64,000 nucleotides of DNA from Allopusillimonas ginsengisoli (GTDB lineage Bacteria > Pseudomonadota > Gammaproteobacteria > Burkholderiales > Burkholderiaceae_B). The stretch spans positions 62,001 to 126,000 of the forward strand of contig NZ_SDQE01000012.1 in assembly GCF_004153455.1 (NCBI RefSeq). Reading direction: 5' to 3'. The notes below the pieces were generated by a model that was not told where the DNA came from, ran no database searches, and was given only the letters and a program-made list of their open reading frames with translations. Both the position numbers and the translations under genes were made by a program. Positions 51,715 to 61,954 of the stretch are shown piece after piece; positions within the stretch are counted from its first letter, which is position 1, and each line of letters begins with the position of its first letter.

Positions 51715-52677
51715 TTATATCAGTACTGTGCCCGCCAGCGCGGCGACCAACAGCAGTACACCCACCGCCATATTGGCCCGAAAAAGCATGAAACTTCGAT
51801 CCGGCCGCGCCAGGCTGAAAACGCTCATTTGCCAGATAAAGTGCGCGGCGATGGCGGCAAGGACCAGGTAGTAGGGCCAATCCATGCCCATGGCCGCCCC
51901 GCCATACACCCAAAGGGCAATCGTGGCGATGTAGAAACCGCTGATCCATGCCTTGCCGTTCTTGCCGAATTTCAGGGCTGTTGAGTGCAGGCCAAGCTTG
52001 ATGTCGTCACGCACATCGACATAAGCGTAGATGGAATCATAGCCAACTTGCCACAGCACTGCCCCCAACCACATCGCGACAGCCGCCAGCGGCACAACGT
52101 TCTGGGTGTCCGACCAGGCCATCAGCATGCCCCAGTTAAAGCCAATGCCCAGCACAACCTGTGGCCAGTAGGTAAAGCGCTTGCACAAGGGATAGACAAT
52201 GACGATGGGCACCAGCGCAACGGCCAGCCAACGGCTGTATTCGTTCAGGGCTATGAGCAACAGCGCGCAGACGGCCAGTTGGCCCAGCACAAACCACAAG
52301 GCCTTGCGCAGTGTCAGCTGCCCGCTGGTGAGAGGACGGAATCGAGTGCGTTCGACCTGATGATCGAAATTGCGGTCGAAGATATCATTGAAGCAGCAGC
52401 CGATGCCGCGCATGATCAGTGCGCCGAGCGAAAAAATGACGATGCGCAGCAAGGTGGGCATGCCGTCTGCCGCCTGAACCAGTGCCGCCAGGCAGGGCAG
52501 CAGCGTGAGCCAGGTGCCCACCGGCCGGTCGAAACGGCAAAGGCGGGCGTACGGCCCCCAGGAACGCGGAAGCCAGCGCTCGACCCAGTCGTCCGGGCGC
52601 ATGTCGGAGAGATCGGGTACGTCGGGCGGTTTGGTGCCGAGATGTTTGTGGCGGGCGTCTTCTGGGGTGGGTGTCAT
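51715..52677 (-). CDS. ubiA: 4-hydroxybenzoate polyprenyltransferase
   Basis: 320 residues, a membrane prenyltransferase of ubiquinone biosynthesis. The first Asp motif is CCFNDIFDRNFDHQVERTR and the second is YAYVDVRDDIKLG; the N-terminal RFDRPVGTWLTLLPCL is typical of bacterial UbiA. I place the start at 52677 (MTPTPED); the longer frame to 52749 has unrelated residues. No strong ribosome-binding sequence is visible. Confidence 0.93.
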   Translation of the reverse strand: MTPTPEDARHKHLGTKPPDVPDLSDMRPDDWVERWLPRSWGPYARLCRFDRPVGTWLTLLPCLAALVQAADGMPTLLRIVIFSLGALIMRGIGCCFNDIFDRNFDHQVERTRFRPLTSGQLTLRKALWFVLGQLAVCALLLIALNEYSRWLAVALVPIVIVYPLCKRFTYWPQVVLGIGFNWGMLMAWSDTQNVVPLAAVAMWLGAVLWQVGYDSIYAYVDVRDDIKLGLHSTALKFGKNGKAWISGFYIATIALWVYGGAAMGMDWPYYLVLAAIAAHFIWQMSVFSLARPDRSFMLFRANMAVGVLLLVAALAGTVLI

Positions 52678-52714
52678 TGCAATCAAAAAAGGGGGGTAAG
52701 CCCCTGGTATAGCG

Positions 52715-53914
52715 CTAGCTTTCCTTAATGAGTTGGCCGAGTATGGCAATGCCTTCGCGGATTTTTTCTTCGGATACAGTCACAAAGCTCAGGCGCAAGG
52801 TGTTGGCGGGCGCGTCGGGGCCGGCAAAAAAGGGCGCGCCCGGCACGAACGCGACATTGCGTTCGACAGCGCGCGCCAACAGCTCAGTGCCATCGACATG
52901 TTCGGGCAGCGTCACCCAGATAAACATGCCGCCTTCGGGCCGTGTCCAGCTCGTCGTTGCGGGAAAGTGCTGATCCATGGCGTCGAGCATGTAGCCGCAT
53001 TGCTGCTTGTAGAGCTCGCGCACCACGGGCAGGTGTTGGGCCAGAAAGCCGTTCTTGATGGTTTCGTAGACGGCCATTTGCGTGATCGAGGCCGTATGCA
53101 GATCTGTGGCCTGTTTGATCTGGACGAGTTTGGAGATAATGGGGCGCGGCGCCACGATATAGCCCAGGCGCAGGCCCGGCGCCAGCACTTTGGAGAAGGT
53201 ACCCAGGCGGATGACAGTGGCGCCCACAGCGCGGCCCAGGCCGAGCAGGCCTGGCAGCGGCTCGCCTGCGTAACGCAATTCTCCGTAGGGATCGTCTTCG
53301 ATAATGGGTAGCTGGAGGGCTGCGCAGCGCTCGACCAGTGCCTTGCGGCGCTCCAGGCTGAGCGTCAGCCCCGTGGGATTCTGGAAGTTGGGCAGGGCAT
53401 AGATGAAGCGGGCGCCCGCGGCGCGTTCGGGCGTCAGGCTGTCGGGCATCACGCCGCCGTCATCAGTCGGCACGGATTCATACTTGGGCTGGAACAGCGA
53501 AAACGACTGCAGGGCGCCCAAATAGCTGGGCGCTTCGACCAAAACCTTGCTGCCGGGGTCGATAAACAGCTTGCCCAACATGTCCAGCGCCTGTTGAGAG
53601 CCAGAGACGATAAGCACTTCGTCGGGCGAGACGTCATCGGCACCCGTGCGCTTGAGGTCGTTGGCAACCCAGGCGCGCAACGGCGCATAGCCTTCGGTCG
53701 GGCCGTACTGCAGGGCGGACTGGCCGGATTCGGCCAGGACACGGTCATAGGCGCTGGTGATGGCGTCGATGGGAAAGCCCTTGGGAGAGGGCAGGCCGCC
53801 CGCAAAGGAAATGATTTCAGGACGCTCGGTGACTTTCAGGATTTCTCGAATGGTCGAGCTGGTAAGTTGCTGTGCGCGTTGCGAAAAAGTGTAAGGGTGG
53901 GAAAAGGAATCCAT
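52715..53914 (-). CDS. PLP-dependent aminotransferase, class I/II (2-aminoadipate/aromatic type)
   Basis: 399 residues from the ATG at 53914. Fold-type I motifs: FAGGLPSPKGFPID, IVSGSQQALDMLGKL, ALPNFQNPTGLTLS, EDDPYGELRY and the PLP-lysine segment RLGTFSKVLAPGLRLGY. This subgroup (LysN/ArAT-I-like) handles 2-aminoadipate, branched-chain or aromatic amino acids, so formation of indolepyruvate from tryptophan is possible but unproven. The upstream extension to 54205 is a reading-frame artefact. Confidence 0.87.
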   Translation of the reverse strand: MDSFSHPYTFSQRAQQLTSSTIREILKVTERPEIISFAGGLPSPKGFPIDAITSAYDRVLAESGQSALQYGPTEGYAPLRAWVANDLKRTGADDVSPDEVLIVSGSQQALDMLGKLFIDPGSKVLVEAPSYLGALQSFSLFQPKYESVPTDDGGVMPDSLTPERAAGARFIYALPNFQNPTGLTLSLERRKALVERCAALQLPIIEDDPYGELRYAGEPLPGLLGLGRAVGATVIRLGTFSKVLAPGLRLGYIVAPRPIISKLVQIKQATDLHTASITQMAVYETIKNGFLAQHLPVVRELYKQQCGYMLDAMDQHFPATTSWTRPEGGMFIWVTLPEHVDGTELLARAVERNVAFVPGAPFFAGPDAPANTLRLSFVTVSEEKIREGIAILGQLIKES

Positions 53915-54009
53915 ATAAAAACCCGGAAAGTCTGTTAAAGAGCAAGACGAAACTCGTAGGTTACTGCAAGTCGTAACGAAATGCTTGGCGATGCCCGCCC
54001 ATGCTGTGG

Positions 54010-54126
54010 TCAATCCTCGCGGCGGCGATCGCGGCGCACGGTTCGGATCAGCCACCAGAATAGTGTCAGAGAGCAGCCCAGGCCCGCTACGAAGAGGCCC
54101 AGAACAATCCATTGGCCTGTGGTCAT
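54010..54126 (-). CDS. Small single-helix membrane protein (38 aa)
   Basis: MTTGQWIVLGLFVAGLG begins one membrane helix that ends with FWWLIRT, followed by a highly basic tail VRRDRRRED. GGA stands 10 bases before the ATG. The layout (one helix plus Arg-rich cytosolic tail) suggests a real small membrane protein. No function is known. It lies between the aminotransferase and DUF3717 genes, all on the minus strand. Confidence 0.55.
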   Translation of the reverse strand: MTTGQWIVLGLFVAGLGCSLTLFWWLIRTVRRDRRRED

Positions 54127-54164
54127 TGCTATTGTTCCATACTAGGTAGATAAGGGAGTTTAGT

Positions 54165-54398
54165 TCACGACGGCTTAGGCTCGCTGCGCTGACGCCACAC
54201 CGCAATGGCCTGCTGCGCGGCTGGGCTCAAGGTTTGCTCGTCCAGCGCCTTGACGTGCTCGAAAATCATCCGGGCGTAGGGCTCGGCCAGCGCAGCGACT
54301 TGCGGACTCAGGGAGAGCTCATCGCCCGTGGATGGCGAGCGCCGCCGCCAGTCATTGATGGCGGCTTCGAGTTCGGCAAGGGTGAGCGTTGGGTTCAT
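54165..54398 (-). CDS. DUF3717 protein
   Basis: A 77-residue acidic, soluble protein with AELEAAINDWRRRSPSTGDE, the family hallmark, followed by SPQVAALAEPYARMIF. DUF3717 is a small family of Burkholderiales with no known role. The gene stands alone on the minus strand, about 280 bases from the divergent phaM gene. Confidence 0.85.
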   Translation of the reverse strand: MNPTLTLAELEAAINDWRRRSPSTGDELSLSPQVAALAEPYARMIFEHVKALDEQTLSPAAQQAIAVWRQRSEPKPS

Positions 54399-54679
54399 GG
54401 CGCGAAAAATATGCGGGATAGCTTGCTGTTGCTCAAACCAGCAACTATATAGGCTCGCGAGCAGTCCGTATATAGCTTGGCGGCCTCGCCCATGACGCTG
54501 CGGCAGCTGTCATGTTTAGCGCATGGCCGTCTGACAGCGCGTGGTCACGCAAGCGTCGGCTCCCGCATTTTGCGGCGTTCCCAGACCCCTGAGAATCGGC
54601 GATAAGCCGCATGGACGGCGGGCGCGCTTAGGTTTAATCTATCCATTCGGACAGACGCCAACTTGCCCAAGGACGCACC

Positions 54680-55543
54680 ATGAGCACACAACAACCCAAT
54701 CCTTTCATACTTCCGGGCCTGGGCCAGGCCGGGGATATGGCAAGCAACCCTTTGCTCGCCAGTATGGAAATGATGCGCCAGGCCTGGCAGGGCCTGGCCA
54801 ACAGCGGCGGGCTGGACAACAGCATGGCCGCGCCCATGTCGGTAGACGAGCTCGAACGCCGCATCAACGATCTTCGCGCGGTCGAGAACTGGCTGCGCAT
54901 GAATCTTTCCATGTTGTCGAGCACCATCCAGGGCATGGAAGTACAGCGTTCCACCATTTCCACCCTCCAGTCCTTCATGGCCGGTGCAGCTGCTGCAAAG
55001 CCAGATGCAGGCACCACACCGTTCGACGCATTCTGGCGTCTTTGGCAAGCCAATCCGGGCGCGGCGGCTCAGGCATCGGCGGATGACGCGCCGGGCCGCG
55101 CCGGGGCGGAGGCTGCGGATCCTGCGCCAGAGAGCGCAGGGCAGGCAGGGCAAAGCAAGGCAAAGCAGGACAAGAGCCCGGAAAGCGCCTCGGATGCGGC
55201 GGCGCAGATCTCGCCCGCACTGGCCGCGCAGGCCATGGCGGCATCCAAGGGCTGGTGGGACATGGTGCAAACGCAGTTCGACAACCTGGCAACGGCGACC
55301 ACGGCTTCGCTGCAAAATGCACAAGCGGTGCAACCGGGCGTCAAGGCGGAATCGAGCTCAACGCTGGGCAAGTCGTCTCGCAAATCCGCTACGGTCAAGC
55401 CGGCAGCCCGCAAGACGGCCGGCGCCAAATCCACGGGGGGCGCTGCGCCGGCCCGCAAGGTGTCGGCAAACCGTGGCTCCGTGCGCAGCAAAGCCAAACC
55501 CGTCGCCAAGCGCAGTACGCGCAAGCCAGCCTCCGAACCCTAG
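54680..55543 (+). CDS. phaM: PhaM-like polyhydroxyalkanoate granule-associated protein
   Basis: 287 residues. The N-terminal 100 residues are conserved in PhaM (NPFILPGLGQAGDMASNPLL, then DELERRINDLRAVENWLR and EVQRSTISTLQSFM), where they bind PHA synthase. A variable middle follows, then a Lys/Ala/Arg-rich tail (KSSRKSATVKPAARKTAG, then KAKPVAKRSTRK) like histone H1 that binds DNA. PhaM in Ralstonia attaches PHB granules to the nucleoid. AAGGAC precedes the ATG. Confidence 0.88.
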   Translation: MSTQQPNPFILPGLGQAGDMASNPLLASMEMMRQAWQGLANSGGLDNSMAAPMSVDELERRINDLRAVENWLRMNLSMLSSTIQGMEVQRSTISTLQSFMAGAAAAKPDAGTTPFDAFWRLWQANPGAAAQASADDAPGRAGAEAADPAPESAGQAGQSKAKQDKSPESASDAAAQISPALAAQAMAASKGWWDMVQTQFDNLATATTASLQNAQAVQPGVKAESSSTLGKSSRKSATVKPAARKTAGAKSTGGAAPARKVSANRGSVRSKAKPVAKRSTRKPASEP

Positions 55544-55586
55544 CCCATCGTTGTCTGCCCGAAACAAAACCTTGCGTTTGATGACC

Positions 55587-55612
55587 GAGGGGCCGTGCAA
55601 GACCGGCCCCTC
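55587..55612. terminator. GC-rich hairpin after phaM
   Basis: Perfect 9-base arms GAGGGGCCG/CGGCCCCTC around an 8-base loop, 43 bases beyond the phaM stop codon and 45 bases before the glmU start. No T-run follows, so this may be a weak or factor-aided terminator. Confidence 0.45.
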
Positions 55613-55657
55613 GCTGTGTATGATCTAGGCTGTCTCCACAAACATCCTGAACATCAC

Positions 55658-57028
55658 ATGCTCAACATCGTTATCCTGGCTGCCGGGCTCGGCAAGCGCA
55701 TGCAATCCGATCTGCCCAAGGTCCTGCATCCTCTGGCCGGCAAACCCATGCTCGCCCACGTGCTGGACAACGCCGGCGGCCTGAATCCAGATCGCATTAT
55801 CGTGGTGGTGGGGCATGGCGCAGACCGTGTGCGCGAAGCCTTTGCCGGCCGGCCGGGCGTCGAGTTCGCGCTGCAAAGCCCGCAGCATGGCACTGGCCAC
55901 GCAGTACAGCAGGCCGTGCCCTTGCTCCTTGAGAATGGTCAAGACGATGTCACGCTGGTGCTGTATGGCGATGTGCCGCTGGTGCAGGCGGCCACGCTGC
56001 GCGCGCTGTTGGAGGCTCGTGCGGGCGGCATGTCGGTGCTTACCGAAAAACTCGATGATCCCAGCGGCTATGGCCGGATCGTGCGCAATGCGCGCGGTGA
56101 AGTCGAACGCATTGTCGAGCACAAAGACGCCAGCGCCGATGAACAGCGCATCAACGAGGTGAATACCGGCATTCTGGCCGCACCTACCGCGCACATCAAG
56201 GATTGGCTCACCCGTATCGACAACAACAACGCGCAAGGCGAGTATTACCTGACAGACATCGTCGGCCTGTCTGTTCAGGATGGGCTGCCGGTGCATGCGT
56301 CGCATCCCGGCGCTTCCTGGGAAACGCTGGGCGTGAACAGCCGGGTGCAGCAGGCCCAGCTCGAACGCAGTTGGCAGGCCGAACAGGCCCGCCGTCTGCT
56401 GGAACAAGGCGTTACGCTGGCTGATCCGAGTCGTTTCGATTTGCGCGGTAGCTTATCCTGCGGGCGCGATGTCTTTATCGATGTGGGCTGTGTCTTCGAA
56501 GGCAAGGTAGAACTGGCAGATGGCGTACGCATCGGGCCGCACTGCGTCGTGCGTGATGCGGTGATCGGGCGCGGAACCCAGATCGAAGCATTCAGCCATG
56601 TGCAGGAAGCCCGCGTGGGAGAGGACGCGCGCATTGGGCCATACGCCCGCTTGCGCCCTGGCGCGGAAATCGGCGCATCGGCCCATGTCGGCAACTTCGT
56701 CGAGATCAAGAAAAGCGTGCTGGGGCAAGGTTCCAAAGCCAATCACCTGGCCTATATCGGCGACGCCCAGATCGGCGATCGCGTCAACATCGGGGCGGGC
56801 ACCATCACCTGCAACTACGACGGCGTCAACAAGTTTCGCACCGTCATTGAAGACGACGCATTCATCGGTTCCGATACTCAGCTTGTCGCACCGGTCACGG
56901 TGGGCAAGGGCGCAACACTGGGGGCTGGCACCACGCTGACCAAAGACGCCCCCGCCGGCCAGTTGACCATCTCGCGTCCTTCGCAAAAAACCATCGAAGG
57001 CTGGAGCCGTCCCGTCAAGAAAGCCTGA
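55658..57028 (+). CDS. glmU: Bifunctional UDP-N-acetylglucosamine pyrophosphorylase / glucosamine-1-phosphate acetyltransferase
   Basis: 456 residues. The N-terminal uridyltransferase starts with [10 protein letters not shown] and shows [13 protein letters not shown] and LYGDVPL. The C-terminal left-handed beta-helix has hexapeptide repeats and the acetyltransferase site ([31 protein letters not shown]). It makes UDP-GlcNAc for peptidoglycan and LPS. The start is the ATG at 55658, which aligns with the family N-terminus. The MFS gene begins one base after its stop. Confidence 0.96.
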   Translation: MLNIVILAAGLGKRMQSDLPKVLHPLAGKPMLAHVLDNAGGLNPDRIIVVVGHGADRVREAFAGRPGVEFALQSPQHGTGHAVQQAVPLLLENGQDDVTLVLYGDVPLVQAATLRALLEARAGGMSVLTEKLDDPSGYGRIVRNARGEVERIVEHKDASADEQRINEVNTGILAAPTAHIKDWLTRIDNNNAQGEYYLTDIVGLSVQDGLPVHASHPGASWETLGVNSRVQQAQLERSWQAEQARRLLEQGVTLADPSRFDLRGSLSCGRDVFIDVGCVFEGKVELADGVRIGPHCVVRDAVIGRGTQIEAFSHVQEARVGEDARIGPYARLRPGAEIGASAHVGNFVEIKKSVLGQGSKANHLAYIGDAQIGDRVNIGAGTITCNYDGVNKFRTVIEDDAFIGSDTQLVAPVTVGKGATLGAGTTLTKDAPAGQLTISRPSQKTIEGWSRPVKKA

Positions 57029-57029
57029 C

Positions 57030-58418
57030 GTGGCCGAAACCGAAACCAGCGCTCGCGCCAGCCTGCCAGACGGCCTGGAAGCACCCAGACGTTATTGGGC
57101 GGTGTTCGCCCTGATGCTTGCCATCACCGCCACGGTGCTGGATGCCTCCATGGTCAACGTGGCGTTGCCAGAAATCGCGCGCTCACTCGGCATCCGTCCA
57201 ACCGATGTCGTTTGGGTGGTGATTGCCTACAGCCTGGTCGTCGTCATCTCCTTGCTGCCGCTGTCGGCGGTTGCCGAGCGCATCGGCTTTCGGCGCATGT
57301 TCGCGCTAGGCGTGACGCTGTTCATGATATCGTCACTGGCGTCCGCCTCCGCCAATTCCCTGTCGTGGCTGATCGCGTCGCGCATGGCGCAAGGCGTGAG
57401 CGCATCGATGCTGATGTGCCTGTCCGGCGGCCTGGTCCGCAACATCTATCCCTTGCGCAAGCTCGCCATGGGCATCAGCCTGAATGCCGTCACCGTAGGA
57501 ATGATGTCGGTGCTGGGGCCCACCATCGGCGCTTTCCTGCTTGTGGCCGCGTCGTGGCCCTGGATTTTTCTCGTCAATATACCCATCTGCATGCTGGCTT
57601 ATTTAGGTGTGCGCCACCTGCCCGATGTGCCGCGCAGCAAAGGACGGTTCGACTGGATCGCCTGCCTGCTGAGCGCGCCGTTTTTTGGACTGACGATTGC
57701 CGGCCTGGATGCGCTGGTTTCCAATCCCTGGCGGGCCGCGGTATTTCTGCTGGGCGCAACGCTGTCGGGTGTGCTGCTGCTGCGCAGATCGCGTACGCAG
57801 GTGGCGCCTATCGTACCGGTGGATTTGCTGCGCATCACGCCTATCGCCTATGCGGTGGCGGCCTCCGCGTTTTCATTTGCGGCGCAGATGTCGGCCTTTG
57901 TCTCCCTGCCGTTCTACTTCAGCCAAACCCTGCACTACTCCTACACGGAGGTCGGCCTGTTGCTGGGCGCATGGTCTATCGGCATGGCGCTCATGGCCCC
58001 GGTTGCCGCCTACCTGTCGGGACGCTACGCTGTCGCGGTATTATGTGGAATCGGCGCAGGCAGCATGGCGCTGGGAATATTCTGGCTTCTGCTGTTGCCT
58101 GACGGAGTACTGTTCTTTTGGCCTATGCTCGCCATGTTGTTCAGCGGCATTGGCTTCGGTTTCTTCCAAACGCCCAACAACCGGGCATTGCTGGCAGGTG
58201 CGCCGCGCAACCGCAGCGGAGCCGCCGGGGCCATGCAGGCAACCACGCGCGTATTCGGCCAAAGCTTTGGCACGGCGCTGGTTGGCGTGGCATTCGCGCT
58301 GAGCGATGCCCACGGCGCCGCGATCGGTGTATCGGTGTCGATCGCGTGCGCGCTGGCTGCCATGATTGTCAACATCGTGCGTTACTACTGCAGCCCCGTG
58401 GCAGACCTGGACTTCTGA
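57030..58418 (+). CDS. MFS drug-type efflux transporter (DHA2-like)
   Basis: 462 residues with about 14 hydrophobic segments. Motif C-like and motif A-like signatures near the start: LDASMVNVALPEIARSLG, then AVAERIGFRRMFALGV. This is the EmrB/QacA layout. GTG start at 57030, one base after glmU, so both are probably translated from one message. The cargo is unknown. It separates glmU from glmS. Confidence 0.87.
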   Translation: MAETETSARASLPDGLEAPRRYWAVFALMLAITATVLDASMVNVALPEIARSLGIRPTDVVWVVIAYSLVVVISLLPLSAVAERIGFRRMFALGVTLFMISSLASASANSLSWLIASRMAQGVSASMLMCLSGGLVRNIYPLRKLAMGISLNAVTVGMMSVLGPTIGAFLLVAASWPWIFLVNIPICMLAYLGVRHLPDVPRSKGRFDWIACLLSAPFFGLTIAGLDALVSNPWRAAVFLLGATLSGVLLLRRSRTQVAPIVPVDLLRITPIAYAVAASAFSFAAQMSAFVSLPFYFSQTLHYSYTEVGLLLGAWSIGMALMAPVAAYLSGRYAVAVLCGIGAGSMALGIFWLLLLPDGVLFFWPMLAMLFSGIGFGFFQTPNNRALLAGAPRNRSGAAGAMQATTRVFGQSFGTALVGVAFALSDAHGAAIGVSVSIACALAAMIVNIVRYYCSPVADLDF

Positions 58419-58423
58419 ACCGC

Positions 58424-59500
58424 ATGAACATACTGCAACTGAACTTTGAACGAGGCTGGCGCGGCGGCGAGCGCCAAACCTTGCTGTGCATGGAACAGCT
58501 GCGTCGAACGGGACATACCGTATCCTTGCTGGCGCGCGAAGGCGGTGAACTGGCGGCCCGCGCCCGCGATGGGGGCTTTACGGTACATGCGGTTGCCAAC
58601 ATGACGGGTGTCTGTCGTTTCCTGCTGGGCCCGGGGCGGCGCTACGCCATTCTCCATGCTCAAACCGCGAATATGGTGACCTGGCTCGCTATCCTGAAGC
58701 CCTGGCTCAAAGGCACGGTCTTCACGCGACGCACGGCTTTCCCCGTTCCATCGAAACGTGAATCGCGCACCGCATGGAAATGGCGGCGCGTGGACGCCCT
58801 GGTGGCGATCAGCGAAGCCGCCGCGGAAGAACCCCGGCGACTTGGCCTGCCGGTTCAGATCATACCCAGCGCGGTGGAAATACAGCCATTGGACGAAGCC
58901 CGTGTCCGTGCCTTTGCCGCCGAGTATTCGCTGGACGGCAAGCTCGTCCTGGCGACTGCCGCCGCCCTGACCCGTGAAAAAGATCCCTGCACATTGCTGC
59001 GCGCCGTGCATCGTCTGCGCCAGACCCGTGAGGATTTTGTGTTTTTGCATTTGGGCGCAGGGGGCGACGCGCAGGAAGAAGCGTACGCCCTGCACAAAAC
59101 GCTCGATCTTGGCCGGCACTATATATTTGCCGGTTTCCAGACCGGCGTCGAAAGCCTCTATCGGCTCATGGATGCGTTTGTACTGTGCTCACGCCACGAA
59201 GCCTTGGGCACCAGCGTGCTGGACGCATTCCTGTATGGGGTGCCCGTGGTGGCGACGAACACCGGTGGTCTGGCGCAGCTCTTGGCAGATGACAGGGGGC
59301 TGTTATGCGAAGTCGGCGATGATCAGGCGCTTGCCGATGCGATGGCGCGCATACTTGCCGATCGAAGCCTGAGGGCGGGCATCATCGAGCGGGCACGCAA
59401 CTATGTGTGCCGCGAGCATGATCCGTCTTCCATGGCCGCCCGATACTTGAAAATCTATAAAACAATCGCCGGCACGGCCAGCCAGGACGTTACCGGATGA
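58424..59500 (+). CDS. Glycosyltransferase family 4-like protein
   Basis: 358 residues with a GT-B fold. The acceptor domain starts QLNFERGWRGGERQTLL with the GGxE-like loop. The donor domain has ATAAALTREKDPCTLLRAV and SRHEALGTSVLDAFLYG. That last segment is the EX7E motif of GT4, but the second Glu is Asp here. It probably builds an LPS or surface glycan. It lies 5 bases after the MFS gene, and its 3' end overlaps the convergent Lrp gene by 11 bases. Confidence 0.87.
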   Translation: MNILQLNFERGWRGGERQTLLCMEQLRRTGHTVSLLAREGGELAARARDGGFTVHAVANMTGVCRFLLGPGRRYAILHAQTANMVTWLAILKPWLKGTVFTRRTAFPVPSKRESRTAWKWRRVDALVAISEAAAEEPRRLGLPVQIIPSAVEIQPLDEARVRAFAAEYSLDGKLVLATAAALTREKDPCTLLRAVHRLRQTREDFVFLHLGAGGDAQEEAYALHKTLDLGRHYIFAGFQTGVESLYRLMDAFVLCSRHEALGTSVLDAFLYGVPVVATNTGGLAQLLADDRGLLCEVGDDQALADAMARILADRSLRAGIIERARNYVCREHDPSSMAARYLKIYKTIAGTASQDVTG

Positions 59501-59972
59501 TGGTTCGGGTTTCGAACTTGGCCCGGTTGATCGAAAAGAACGTACGCACATTGCGGACATTGGCCTGCGAGGTAAAGACCTCGTGCGCCATGGCGTGATA
59601 CGCAGGCATATCCGCCAATTGGGCAATCACGATGAAATCCGGCCCCGGCGACACGCGATAGCATTGCAGTACGTCGTTGACACCGCTGATGTTGGATTCG
59701 AAGGCGGCATAAGCTTCGGCGGTTTGCACATCCAGCGTGATTTCAATGATGGCGGTCAGGCTGCTCCCCACCTGTTCGGGATTGACCAACGCCACCTGTT
59801 TTTCGATAACCCCTTCGTCTATTAAACGCCTGACCCTGCGCAAACAGGTTGGTGCGGAAGCATGCACGCGCTGCGCCAAATCCTGGTTCGTCATCGAACA
59901 ATCTGTCTGAAGTTGTTCCAGGATGCGACGATCGAGATCATCCAGGGTGGCGATATTTGGCTTTGACGACAT
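59490..59972 (-). CDS. Lrp/AsnC-family transcriptional regulator
   Basis: 160 residues. The N-terminal HTH (LDDLDRRILEQLQTDCSMTN, then VHASAPTCLRRVRRLIDEGVI) is followed by the RAM effector domain (SLTAIIEITLD, then VNDVLQCYRVSPGPDFIVIA). Local Lrp-type regulators bind amino acids. It diverges from glmS across an AT-rich spacer of about 150 bases and may control its own gene or glmS. Confidence 0.9.
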   Translation of the reverse strand: MSSKPNIATLDDLDRRILEQLQTDCSMTNQDLAQRVHASAPTCLRRVRRLIDEGVIEKQVALVNPEQVGSSLTAIIEITLDVQTAEAYAAFESNISGVNDVLQCYRVSPGPDFIVIAQLADMPAYHAMAHEVFTSQANVRNVRTFFSINRAKFETRTIIR

Positions 59973-60054
59973 TAATATAAAATATAGTAGTGTTTATGAA
60001 AGATAATTGCGTCATGAATTGATACTGAAATAATTTACCATATTGATGGAAAAT

Positions 60055-60071
60055 AAGAAATCATATTTCTT
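60055..60071. promoter_or_regulatory. AAGAAAT-CAT-ATTTCTT palindrome in the Lrp/glmS spacer
   Basis: Perfect 7-base arms around a three-base centre, 50 bases before the glmS start codon and within the AT-rich divergent spacer. It could be the operator of the Lrp-type regulator encoded alongside. No second copy was noticed. Confidence 0.35.
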
Positions 60072-60121
60072 CTGGTTCCGCGCAAAATAGCCACGTTCTC
60101 AAAATTTAGCAGGAGCTGCTT

Positions 60122-61954
60122 ATGTGTGGCATCGTCGGCGCCGTCGCCCAACGCGACATCACCCCTATTCTTCTTGAAGGGCTCAAGCGGCTGGAATACC
60201 GGGGCTATGATTCCTGCGGTATTGCCGTGCATGCCGATGGCAATTTGCGCCGCGCGCGCAGCACCGAGCGTGTTGCCGAACTCCAGGCGCAAGTGGCCAA
60301 GGAAAGCGTCAAGGGCTACACCGGCATCGCCCACACCCGCTGGGCCACGCACGGCGCGCCCGCCACGCACAATGCGCATCCGCACTTTTCCGGCCATGGC
60401 AAGGATGACGCACGCATCGCCCTGGTGCATAACGGCATCATCGAAAACCACGACGAACTGCGCGCCGAACTGCAAGCCGCCGGTTATACATTCACCAGCC
60501 AGACCGATACCGAAGTCATCGCTCATCTGGTAGACCATCTCTATACCGACGATCTGCTCAAGGCGGTTCAGCAAGCCATCCGCCGTCTTGAAGGCGCTTA
60601 CGCCATTGCCGTGTTTTGCCGCGATGAGCCCCATCGTGTCGTCGGCGCCCGTCATGGCTCGCCCCTGGTTGTCGGCCGCGGAGAAAACGAAAACTTTCTG
60701 GCCTCCGATGCCCTGGCGCTTGCAGGCACAACCGATCAGATCATCTATCTTGAAGACGGCGATGTTGTCGATTTGCAGCTCTCGCGTGTCTGGATCACGA
60801 CAGCCGACGGTCAGGCCATCGAGCGCCCGGTCCATACCGTGCAGGCCCATACCGGCGCCGCCGAGCTCGGCCCCTACCGCCACTACATGCAGAAGGAAAT
60901 CTTCGAGCAGCCGCGCGCGGTCAGCGACACCCTGCAGAATATCGAAAGCATCACCCCCGAACTATTTGGCGACGGCGCCTTCAAGGTATTCCAGGAAATC
61001 GACAACGTACTCATCCTGGCCTGCGGCACCAGCTACTACGCCGGCCTCACGGCCCGTTATTGGATAGAGTCGGTCGCCAAACTGCCCGTCAACGTCGAGA
61101 TCGCCAGCGAGTATCGTTATCGAGACAGCGTGCCCAACCCGCGCACCCTGGTCGTGACCATCTCGCAGTCTGGCGAAACCGCCGACACCCTGGCTGCCCT
61201 CAAGCACGCGCGCAGCCAGGGCATGGAACACACATTGACTATCTGCAATGTGTCCACCAGCGCCATGGTGCGCGAATGCAAGCTCAATTACATCACGCGT
61301 GCGGGCGTGGAAATCGGTGTGGCCTCCACCAAGGCCTTTACGACCCAGCTAACGGGGTTGTTTTTGCTGACGATGGCGCTTGCGCAAACCAAGGGTGAAC
61401 TTGCCGACGAGAAAGAGGCAGAACTGCTCAAGTCTCTGCGTCACCTGCCTGTCGCCATTGGCGCCGTGCTCGCGCTCGAACCCCAGATCATGGCCTGGGC
61501 CGATCGCTTCGCCAGCAAGGAAAACGCACTGTTCCTTGGCCGCGGCATGCACTATCCCATTGCCCTGGAAGGCGCGCTCAAGCTCAAGGAAATCAGCTAC
61601 ATTCACGCCGAAGCCTATCCCGCCGGCGAACTCAAGCACGGCCCCCTGGCCCTGGTCACCGAGGCCATGCCTGTAGTGACCATTGCCCCGCGCGATGAGC
61701 TGCTCGAAAAGCTCAAGTCGAATATGCAGGAAGTTCACGCGCGCGGCGGCGAGTTATATGTGTTTGCCGACGCGGATACCAAGATCGTCGCCAGCGAAGG
61801 TATCCATGTGATTCGGATGCCCGAAAATTACGGCAAGCTATCTCCGATTCTGCATACGATACCGCTGCAGTTGCTGGCGTATCACACGGCATGCGCAAGA
61901 GGCACGGATGTGGACAAGCCGAGGAATCTGGCCAAGAGTGTGACGGTGGAGTGA
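60122..61954 (+). CDS. glmS: Glutamine-fructose-6-phosphate aminotransferase
   Basis: 610 residues. The N-terminal glutaminase begins MCGIVGAV, where Cys2 is the nucleophile after Met removal, with THTRWATHG-type pattern ([11 protein letters not shown]) and HNGIIEN. Two SIS domains follow ([45 protein letters not shown]) and the C-terminal [11 protein letters not shown] tail is complete. It makes glucosamine-6-phosphate, the first step towards the GlmU product. AGGAG precedes the ATG. No ribozyme-like leader is seen. Confidence 0.97.
   Translation: MCGIVGAVAQRDITPILLEGLKRLEYRGYDSCGIAVHADGNLRRARSTERVAELQAQVAKESVKGYTGIAHTRWATHGAPATHNAHPHFSGHGKDDARIALVHNGIIENHDELRAELQAAGYTFTSQTDTEVIAHLVDHLYTDDLLKAVQQAIRRLEGAYAIAVFCRDEPHRVVGARHGSPLVVGRGENENFLASDALALAGTTDQIIYLEDGDVVDLQLSRVWITTADGQAIERPVHTVQAHTGAAELGPYRHYMQKEIFEQPRAVSDTLQNIESITPELFGDGAFKVFQEIDNVLILACGTSYYAGLTARYWIESVAKLPVNVEIASEYRYRDSVPNPRTLVVTISQSGETADTLAALKHARSQGMEHTLTICNVSTSAMVRECKLNYITRAGVEIGVASTKAFTTQLTGLFLLTMALAQTKGELADEKEAELLKSLRHLPVAIGAVLALEPQIMAWADRFASKENALFLGRGMHYPIALEGALKLKEISYIHAEAYPAGELKHGPLALVTEAMPVVTIAPRDELLEKLKSNMQEVHARGGELYVFADADTKIVASEGIHVIRMPENYGKLSPILHTIPLQLLAYHTACARGTDVDKPRNLAKSVTVE

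Noticed and set aside
59973-60121. glmS ribozyme or riboswitch upstream of glmS
   Set aside because: The leader is short and AT-rich with only a simple palindrome; the ribozyme class is known from Gram-positive bacteria and its core is not seen.
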